A DNA stretch of 6,044 nt from Pseudomonadota bacterium (GTDB lineage Bacteria > Pseudomonadota > Alphaproteobacteria > Rhizobiales > Rhizobiaceae): positions 1 to 6,044 of the forward strand of contig JAEWFU010000303.1 in the NCBI GenBank assembly GCA_023388675.1, written 5' to 3'. Below, one piece after another: positions 1 to 4,480 of the stretch; the stretch's first letter is position 1; the number at the start of each line of letters is the position of its first letter. The notes beneath the pieces were generated by a model that made no database searches, was not told the DNA's origin, and worked only from the letters and a program-made list of their open reading frames with translations. A program made the position numbers and the translations under genes.

Positions 1-790
1 GCATGACACCGAGATCGCACAACCCGCGATGCAGTCCGAGCCCGAGAACGTCGTTGTGGCAGATGATGGCGGTGGGCCGCGCAGGCCGGCTCATGATCTC
101 GGGGGCGGCCATGCGGGCACTTCGATGCGTGGATTCCAGCGGGCGTACGAAAAGCGGCGTCAGGCTCGCAGCTTCCATAGCCGCGTGAAAGCTGTCGAGG
201 CGTTCCGTGCGGGCCGAGTGGTAGGTATCCGTTGCAACGTAGCCGATGCGACGATGACCGAAGCCGACGAGACACTCGACTGCTTCCCGCATGCCTGGCT
301 CAGGGTCCATGCCTGCGTAGTCGCTCGCCGTTTCCGGCACCATGCGCAGCGTCTGGACAAGGGGCACGCCCCATCTGCCTGCGTCATCGACGAAACGCCG
401 CTCGGTTCCCTCTGCCGGGCAGACTATGAGCCCGTCCACGCCATGCTCGCGCATGCGGTTGACGAAGCCGTCCTGCTTTGCGGCATCCTCGTTGGAATTG
501 GCGAGGATGACGGCGAGCCCGGCGGTTTCCAGGATGCTTTCGATGCCTGCGAGCAGGACGGCGAAGAACGGGTTGGTGAGGTTCGGGATGATGACCCCGA
601 CCGTCCTGCTGCGCGCTGCGCGCATCCGTGCCGCGCCCAGATTGTAGACATAGCCGAGCTCGGCCATGGCGGCTTCGACCTTGGCGCGCGTTGCCGCGCC
701 TACCAAGGGGCTGTCCCGCACCACCAGCGATGCGGTGGCGCGCGACACGCCGGCATGTTTTGCCACGTCGAGAAGCGTGACCCGTTTCAT
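1..790 (-). CDS. LacI/GalR-family transcriptional repressor (3' end cut by window edge)
   Basis: I read 263 codons without a stop from the ATG at 790 down to the window edge; roughly 70-80 C-terminal residues of a usual 330-340-residue family member are missing. Residues 5-24 (TLLDVAKHAGVSRATASLVV) are the LacI-type helix-turn-helix, followed by a hinge-helix region at about 47-60 (YVYNLGAARMR). From residue 63 a periplasmic-binding-protein-like effector domain begins with TVGVIIPNLTNPFF, and later shows HGVDGLIVCP (116-125), GFGHRRIGYV (176-185) and PTAIICHNDVLGLG (239-252), all family hallmarks. The start is supported by AGGGA at 801-805, ten bases upstream. The family binds DNA as a dimer and usually releases it when a sugar or sugar derivative binds; the ligand cannot be told here. 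A palindromic operator sits 36 bases upstream of the start, so autoregulation is likely. Its targets probably lie downstream, left of the window. The hinge residue that is normally Leu is Met56. Confidence 0.95.
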   Translation of the reverse strand, partial: MKRVTLLDVAKHAGVSRATASLVVRDSPLVGAATRAKVEAAMAELGYVYNLGAARMRAARSRTVGVIIPNLTNPFFAVLLAGIESILETAGLAVILANSNEDAAKQDGFVNRMREHGVDGLIVCPAEGTERRFVDDAGRWGVPLVQTLRMVPETASDYAGMDPEPGMREAVECLVGFGHRRIGYVATDTYHSARTERLDSFHAAMEAASLTPLFVRPLESTHRSARMAAPEIMSRPARPTAIICHNDVLGLGLHRGLCDLGVM

Positions 791-825
791 GCCCCGACAC
801 TCCCTGTGGCCATGATGTGTTCCCG

Positions 826-841
826 ATTGGATCGATCCAAT
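826..841. promoter_or_regulatory. Perfect 16-bp palindrome, probable LacI-family operator
   Basis: ATTGGATCGATCCAAT reads identically on both strands and has the central CG expected of LacI-family operators, where paired hinge helices open the central step. It lies 36 bases upstream of the LacI start and immediately downstream of a candidate -10 element, so a bound repressor would block initiation. The sequence shows the palindrome directly; assignment to this repressor is inferred from position and family habit. I found no second full copy in the window. Confidence 0.8.
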
Positions 842-846
842 AGAGC

Positions 847-875
847 TTAGTACCAGATCGGGATGTTTCGCAAGT
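847..875 (-). promoter_or_regulatory. Candidate promoter of the LacI-family gene
   Basis: On the minus strand ACTTGCGA (875 to 868) could supply a -35 element and TACTAA (852 to 847) a -10 element, with a spacer of 15-17 bases depending on which hexamer is taken. Both fall in the gap after the HAMP gene, so the repressor could be transcribed independently. The operator palindrome starts six bases downstream of the -10. The hexamers match consensus only partly; the call rests mainly on position. Confidence 0.35.
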
Positions 876-889
876 TTGCTTGGCGCGGT

Positions 890-1825
890 TCAGGCTGCGG
901 AGTGAATGCGCGCCGGCATGGTTGGCGACGGCATGCGAAGTTCCGTCTCGCCTGACTGGTCGGTCTCATCGTCCGAGGCGGAGCCGGCGCGATTGAACTC
1001 TCCAAGAGCCGTTGCCTCGCGCTCCACGAGGCGTCCGATCTCGGAGAATCCGTCGGCAGCCTCCATGTTGCGCCTTGCGGCGACGGCAACGCCGCCCATG
1101 ATATGCCGGACCCTTTGCAGCATCTCTTCGCGATCGTCGCAGTTCTCGATCGCCAGCAGTTCGGTGTCGATCCGCTCGGCGAGTTTTTCGGCTCGCCGTT
1201 TGAGCCGGACGGCTGCCTCGTCGATTGCTTGCTGATGCGACGCAAGCCGCACGCTGCTTGTCGTCAGCGTTGCGAACGCGGTCTCCAGCCTCCCGATGGT
1301 CGTGTTGAAATCGTCGCGAAACGCCCGGTAGGGTTCCGGCAGGTCGAGCTTCACGCGGCGCGAAAGGTCGCCGTCGGCGAGGCTGCCCATCGCAGCGCCC
1401 ATCAATCGGGCGACAGCCGCATGCACCTTACCGCTGCGCTGCCTGCCCTCCAGCCCCGAACGACAGCGCTCGATGGCAGCGCCCAGATCGGCGGTCTCAC
1501 CATCGGCGAAGGGTGCGGCCGGCAGCGTGAAGTCGTTCTGTGCGATACGGTCCAGGCTTTCGATTGCCGGTTCCAGACTTGCAGCGATGGCACGATGCGC
1601 CGTCGTCCATGCCGTCGCGGCGACAGTGATCGGCATCAGGATCATTGGTAGTGCAACGAGGGCGAACGACGTGCCGGCTCCGGCTGAAAAGCTCCACAAT
1701 ATGACGGTACAGCAGGCGACAGCGGCCGAGATGCCACCGGCGGCGATGGCGATCCGTGTGGCTGGCGACGGTAGCCTGTCTCGCCTTTGGCTGACGCGCG
1801 TACGCATGCGGGCGCAAATTCCCAT
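890..1825 (-). CDS. Membrane-anchored HAMP-domain protein, chemoreceptor-like but lacking the signalling core
   Basis: This is a 311-residue protein. After a basic N-terminus (residues 6-24, Arg-rich) come two hydrophobic segments at about 25-47 and 54-75, joined by only a few residues, so there is no periplasmic sensor domain. Residues 76-130 look like a HAMP module (Pro86, a hydrophobic heptad, then ETADLGAAIE). Residues 140-187 form a second HAMP-like unit (LADGDLSRRV, then RDDFNTTIGRLE), a pattern known from rhizobial methyl-accepting chemotaxis proteins. The last 120 or so residues are helical and charged, but the conserved MCP hairpin tip and a CheR-docking tail are absent. The start is either the ATG at 1825 or the one at 1807; neither has a strong Shine-Dalgarno, and an in-frame stop at 1841-1843 excludes anything further upstream. 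It is divergent from the oxidoreductase gene and lies 99 bases before the LacI gene on the same strand. It may be a remnant or diverged receptor, or a HAMP signalling or scaffold protein; function is unknown. Confidence 0.72.
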   Translation of the reverse strand: MGICARMRTRVSQRRDRLPSPATRIAIAAGGISAAVACCTVILWSFSAGAGTSFALVALPMILMPITVAATAWTTAHRAIAASLEPAIESLDRIAQNDFTLPAAPFADGETADLGAAIERCRSGLEGRQRSGKVHAAVARLMGAAMGSLADGDLSRRVKLDLPEPYRAFRDDFNTTIGRLETAFATLTTSSVRLASHQQAIDEAAVRLKRRAEKLAERIDTELLAIENCDDREEMLQRVRHIMGGVAVAARRNMEAADGFSEIGRLVEREATALGEFNRAGSASDDETDQSGETELRMPSPTMPARIHSAA

Positions 1826-1948
1826 GCTCGATCGATGCTGTCATCGTAGAAGCGCAACCTTGCATGAGGCAGGAGCGTCCCGTGCAGTTGACATTCCGCG
1901 TGACCGCCAGTCTATCTGCCCGCAAAACCTGCCGAGGATGGAAACGCC
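1826..1948. other. Divergent intergenic region between the HAMP and oxidoreductase genes
   Basis: This 123-base gap separates two genes transcribed away from each other and must hold both control regions. The rightward promoter candidate is at 1888-1916. For the leftward gene I see no convincing -35/-10 pair. A short TCGATCGA palindrome at 1828-1835 abuts the HAMP start but does not extend to match the operator at 826-841. Confidence 0.6.
1888..1916 (+). promoter_or_regulatory. Candidate sigma-70-type promoter of the SAF oxidoreductase gene
   Basis: A perfect TTGACA at 1888-1893 is followed after exactly 17 bases by TCTATC at 1911-1916, a weak -10 (three of six consensus bases). Initiation would fall near 1922-1924, giving a leader of about 25 bases that holds the GAGG at 1934-1937 used for translation of the gene starting at 1949. 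The -35 match and spacing are clear; the -10 is the weak point. Confidence 0.55.
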
Positions 1949-3268
1949 ATGACCAATGTCGCACTGACGGGCCTTGCCCGCGATCTGGCGCAGCGCGCCG
2001 ATGAAGGCCGGCCGGTGCGGATCGGACTGGTCGGCTGTGGCGAGATGGGCACCGACATCGTCACCCAGGTGGCGCAGATGCGCGGCATCGAAGTGGCGGC
2101 CATCGCCGACACGCGCGGCGAGCGCGCCCGGCAGGCCGTCGCGATCGCCCAGCGGCCACCCGAAAGCGCAGGCGATGCACAAAGCGCGCAGGCCATGTCG
2201 GCACTGATCGAAGCCGGCCGCACGGCAATCGTGCCGGATTCGTCCATGGTCGTCACCCATGATCTCGTCGATGTCGTCATCGACGCCACCGGCAAGCCCG
2301 CCGTCGGCGCCGAAATCGGGCTCAAGGCGATGGAGCACCGCAAGCATCTGGTGATGATGAACGTCGAGGCCGACGTCACCATCGGTGCCTATCTCAAGCA
2401 CGCGGCGTCGAAACTGGGCGTCGTCTATTCGCTCGGTGCCGGCGACGAGCCGTCCTCCTGCATGGAGCTTATCGAGTTCGTTTCCGCTATGGGTCACCGC
2501 GTGGTCGCGGCCGGCAAGGGCAAGAACAATCCGCTCAACCATGACGCCACGCCGGACGAATACCGCGAGGAAGCGGAGCGTCGGAACATGAATCCGCGCA
2601 TGCTGGTCGAGTTCGTGGACGGCTCCAAGACCATGGTGGAGATGGCCGCGATCGCCAATGCCACGGGCCTCGTCCCCGACAAGCCCGGTATGCACGGCCC
2701 TGCCGCCACGCGCGACGAGCTTTCGCGTGTGCTCTGCCCGGTCGAGGATGGCGGTGTGCTGTCGCGCAAGGGCTGCGTGGATTTCTCCATCGGCAAGGGC
2801 GTCGCGCCCGGTGTCTTCGTCATCGCGGAAATGGCGCATCCGCGCCTGCGCGAGCGGATGAACGACCTGAAACTGGGCGAGGGGCCGTATTACACCTTCT
2901 TCCGCCCCTATCACCTGACCAGCCTCGAAGTGCCGCTGACCTGCGCCCGCGCCGTGCTTTACGGCAAGGCCGACATGGTGCCGCTCGACAGGCCGGTGGC
3001 GGAAGTGTGCGCGGTCGCCAAGCGCGACCTGAAGCCCGGCGACAGGCTCGACGCGATCGGCGAATACACCTACCGCTCCTGGATCATGACGGTGGAGGGC
3101 GCCCGCGCGGCGAAGGCCGTTCCGTGCGGTCTGCTCGAAGGTGGGGTCGTGACGACGCCCATCGCGAAAGGTGAACTGCTCACCTACGCCAACGCCACAC
3201 CGGATGCCGGTTCGGGTCTCGTCGCGCTCCGCCGCAGGCAGGACGAACTGGTGGGAAAGCTCTCGTAA
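1949..3268 (+). CDS. NAD(P)-dependent oxidoreductase with C-terminal SAF-like domain (homoserine-dehydrogenase/Gfo-Idh-like), substrate unknown
   Basis: The 439-residue protein opens with a Rossmann fold: beta strand VRIGLVGCGEMG with GxGxxG at 29-34, and Asp54 (AAIAD) ending the second strand, which favours NAD over NADP. The segments VVIDATGKP (109-117) and LVMMNVEADV (134-143) resemble the cofactor-domain motifs of homoserine-dehydrogenase-like enzymes. LGAGDEPSS (162-170) and AAGKGKNNP (187-195) probably line the active site. Residues about 352-425 (AVAKRDLKPGDRLD, then GLLEGGVVTTPIAKGELLTYAN) look like the SAF/antifreeze-type beta-clip domain, because of which such proteins are often misnamed as FlgA-like. 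The start is supported by GAGG at 1934-1937 and the nearby promoter. Family members are cytosolic dehydrogenases, some in sugar-acid or tetrose/pentose-type catabolism; nothing here fixes the substrate. It stands alone in its transcription unit, convergent with proC. Confidence 0.92.
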   Translation: MTNVALTGLARDLAQRADEGRPVRIGLVGCGEMGTDIVTQVAQMRGIEVAAIADTRGERARQAVAIAQRPPESAGDAQSAQAMSALIEAGRTAIVPDSSMVVTHDLVDVVIDATGKPAVGAEIGLKAMEHRKHLVMMNVEADVTIGAYLKHAASKLGVVYSLGAGDEPSSCMELIEFVSAMGHRVVAAGKGKNNPLNHDATPDEYREEAERRNMNPRMLVEFVDGSKTMVEMAAIANATGLVPDKPGMHGPAATRDELSRVLCPVEDGGVLSRKGCVDFSIGKGVAPGVFVIAEMAHPRLRERMNDLKLGEGPYYTFFRPYHLTSLEVPLTCARAVLYGKADMVPLDRPVAEVCAVAKRDLKPGDRLDAIGEYTYRSWIMTVEGARAAKAVPCGLLEGGVVTTPIAKGELLTYANATPDAGSGLVALRRRQDELVGKLS

Positions 3269-3308
3269 CAGGTAACGCCTGCGCTGCCCCTCATCCGGCT
3301 GCCGCCAC

Positions 3309-3332
3309 CTTCTTCCCGCCAGCGGGGAGAAG
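3309..3332. terminator. Left hairpin of the repeat, possible terminator for the oxidoreductase transcript
   Basis: CTTCTTCCCGC (3309-3319) pairs with GCGGGGAGAAG (3322-3332); the single mismatch is a G-U wobble in the plus-strand RNA. It lies 40 bases after the oxidoreductase stop. No U-run follows, so it would stabilise RNA ends or act with Rho rather than be a classic intrinsic terminator. Confidence 0.4.
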
Positions 3333-3400
3333 AGGCTCTGCCGCTGGGATTTCGCTAATCGCCAAAGTGGCAGAAAAGGCGGCAACTTTGCGGCCAGCGC

Positions 3401-3426
3401 TCCTCTCCCCGTTCACGGGGAGAGGA
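3401..3426. terminator. Right hairpin of the repeat, possible terminator for the proC transcript
   Basis: TCCTCTCCCCG (3401-3411) and CGGGGAGAGGA (3416-3426) form a perfect 11-bp stem with a four-base TTCA loop. On the minus strand it lies 39 bases beyond the proC stop. There is no clear U-run after it, so a termination role is inferred only from its position and stability; it is also an integral part of the repeat. Confidence 0.42.
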
Positions 3427-3465
3427 TGCCGGCAGGCAGGTGAGGGGCGGAGCCTGCTTTCGCGT

Positions 3466-4278
3466 TTATTTCCCCAGCTCGATCGAGCGCAGGCGGGCCG
3501 CTTCGACGGCTTCCGTCACCAGCGTCTTCAGGCGGTCGTCGCCCATCAGCACCGCCAGCGCTGCGGCCGTCGTGCCGTTGGGGCTCGTCACCTGCTGGCG
3601 CAGCGTACCGGGTTCCTCACGGCTTTCGGCGGCAAGTGCCGCGGATCCATAGACCGTCTGCATGGCAAGCAGCTTCGCGGTCTCGACCGGCAGGCCGGCT
3701 TTCTCGCCTGCTGCCGTCAGACATTCGATGAAATGGAAGACATAGGCGGGGCCGGACCCGGAGACCGCGGTCACGGCGTCCATCAGCCCTTCATCGTCGA
3801 TCGTCGCGACCTCGCCGCTGGCTGACAGCAGATCGCGAACGAAGTCGTTCGTGGCGTCGCCGACATTGCCGTTGGCGACCACCACCATCATGCCCTTGCC
3901 GATCGCGGCGGGCGTGTTGGGCATGCAACGAATGACACCCGCATCGGCACCCAGCGCACTCTCGAAGGCGGAGATAGGCGTGCCTGCGGCAACGCTGACA
4001 TAGGTGGTCGATGGCTTGAAGCGCGCATAGGCGGGAACGACGTCGAGGATCACCTGCGGTTTGACGGCGAAAACGACGAGGCGCGGCGCCGCGTCGGCGG
4101 GAATCGCCCCCGCATCCGGAAGGGCGGTGACACCCAGGGCAGCCGCTCTCTCGCGCAAGGCGTCGGTCGGTTCGACGACGATCGCCTCGTCGGCGCGAAG
4201 CTTGCCGGAAGACAGCCAGCCCGCCAGCATCGCATATCCCATGTTCCCGCATCCCACGAGCACGATCCTGGCCGACAT
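3466..4278 (-). CDS. proC: Pyrroline-5-carboxylate reductase
   Basis: ProC catalyses the last step of proline synthesis, reducing 1-pyrroline-5-carboxylate to L-proline with NAD(P)H in the cytosol. The 270-residue product matches the usual length (about 270). It begins with the Rossmann motif VGCGNMG (8-14), then AVKP (71-74), CMPNTPA (118-124), the conserved SGSGPAYVF (173-181) and the C-terminal family signature TSPNGTTAAAL (231-241) in the dimerisation and substrate region. The signature has Asn234 where many homologues have Gly; I believe this is common in alphaproteobacteria. The frame stays open upstream to an ATG at 4350, but I chose the ATG at 4278: AGGAG at 4285-4289 is six bases away, the protein then starts directly at the Rossmann strand as in homologues, and the upstream 24 residues look like non-coding translation. 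The gene is convergent with the oxidoreductase and divergent from the polysaccharide gene, so it seems monocistronic within the window. Confidence 0.97.
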   Translation of the reverse strand: MSARIVLVGCGNMGYAMLAGWLSSGKLRADEAIVVEPTDALRERAAALGVTALPDAGAIPADAAPRLVVFAVKPQVILDVVPAYARFKPSTTYVSVAAGTPISAFESALGADAGVIRCMPNTPAAIGKGMMVVVANGNVGDATNDFVRDLLSASGEVATIDDEGLMDAVTAVSGSGPAYVFHFIECLTAAGEKAGLPVETAKLLAMQTVYGSAALAAESREEPGTLRQQVTSPNGTTAAALAVLMGDDRLKTLVTEAVEAARLRSIELGK

Positions 4279-4328
4279 GTCACTCTCCTGCGATGACCCG
4301 CGCCGGCCTGACGCCGACAATGCAACGC

Positions 4329-4357
4329 CGTTTAGGCCCTCGGCCGGCAATGTTCAA
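4329..4357 (-). promoter_or_regulatory. Candidate proC promoter
   Basis: On the minus strand TTGAAC (4357 to 4352) is followed by exactly 17 bases and then TAAACG (4334 to 4329). This gives a reasonable -35 and a weak -10, with transcription starting about 40-45 bases before the chosen proC ATG. The upstream alternative ATG at 4350 would lie inside this promoter, which also argues for the downstream start. Confidence 0.45.
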
Positions 4358-4360
4358 CAC

Positions 4361-4381
4361 AACCGCGCCGACGCGGCGGTT
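4361..4381. promoter_or_regulatory. Imperfect inverted repeat in the proC/polysaccharide divergent region
   Basis: AACCGC (4361-4366) and GCGGTT (4376-4381) are exact inverted copies nine bases apart, and two further inner pairs match, giving eight of ten possible pairs around base 4371. The site lies four bases upstream of the candidate proC -35 element and 100 bases before the polysaccharide gene. It could be a regulator-binding site; no known consensus was recognised, and GC-rich DNA produces such repeats by chance. Confidence 0.3.
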
Positions 4382-4480
4382 CTATCCGAAATTAACCTTT
4401 TGTTTTCCATCCCCGTTTAGCTTGCCTTAACGAATGAGGTAACCAGCTCGCCGTCGTGCGCGCATCTTCTGCAGGCATCG

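Larger units (their letters stand above)
3286..3448. repeat. RIME-like rhizobial intergenic mosaic element
   Basis: The element is bounded by inverted termini GCCCCTCA (3286-3293) and TGAGGGGC (3441-3448). Each end carries the same module in opposite orientation: CCCCTCA, then a CTGCCG block, then a CTCCCCG/CGGGGAG hairpin (3309-3332 and 3401-3426). The interior adds TCTGCC/GGCAGA (3337-3342 with 3369-3374) and CAAAGT/ACTTTG (3363-3368 with 3385-3390). This composite of palindromes matches my memory of the RIME-type repeats scattered between genes in Rhizobium, Sinorhizobium, Mesorhizobium and Brucella relatives. It occupies most of the 197-base gap between two convergent stop codons, where it does no harm to coding and could fold in either transcript. 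The structure is seen directly; the family name is from recognition and was not searched. Confidence 0.75.
4279..4480. other. Divergent intergenic region between proC and the polysaccharide co-polymerase gene
   Basis: This 202-base gap holds the proC leader and promoter candidate, the inverted repeat at 4361-4381, and an A/T-richer patch at about 4381-4442 that contrasts with the surrounding GC-rich DNA and is the likely place for the rightward promoter. I could not pick a convincing -35/-10 pair for the rightward gene. Confidence 0.6.

Noticed and set aside
29..850. Long plus-strand open frame over the LacI gene
   Set aside because: It is antisense to a frame with full LacI-family motifs, shows no recognisable domain, and is rich in Arg/His/Ala as expected of a GC-rich shadow frame.
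1828..1835. TCGATCGA as a second LacI operator near the HAMP gene start
   Set aside because: It shares only the central GATCGA with the 826-841 site; the TTGG/CCAA arms are missing and symmetry stops after eight bases.
1841..3385. 514-codon minus-strand open frame over the oxidoreductase gene
   Set aside because: It is longer than the true gene but has no recognisable fold, is His/Asp/Arg-rich in the way complementary-strand frames of GC-rich genes are, and its start lies inside the intergenic repeat.
3477..3488. Perfect 12-bp palindrome GCTCGATCGAGC in the 3' end of proC
   Set aside because: It encodes the conserved C-terminal residues of ProC, lies far from any promoter, and CGATCG-centred palindromes are common in this base composition.
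4279..4350. Upstream in-frame ATG extension of proC by 24 residues
   Set aside because: The extension lacks family similarity, would start inside the candidate promoter, and the downstream ATG at 4278 has a well-spaced AGGAG.
4427..4442. TTAA/GTAA pair resembling a CtrA binding site before the co-polymerase gene
   Set aside because: The spacing is eight bases instead of seven and the second half-site is GTAA, so it does not meet the TTAA-N7-TTAA pattern.
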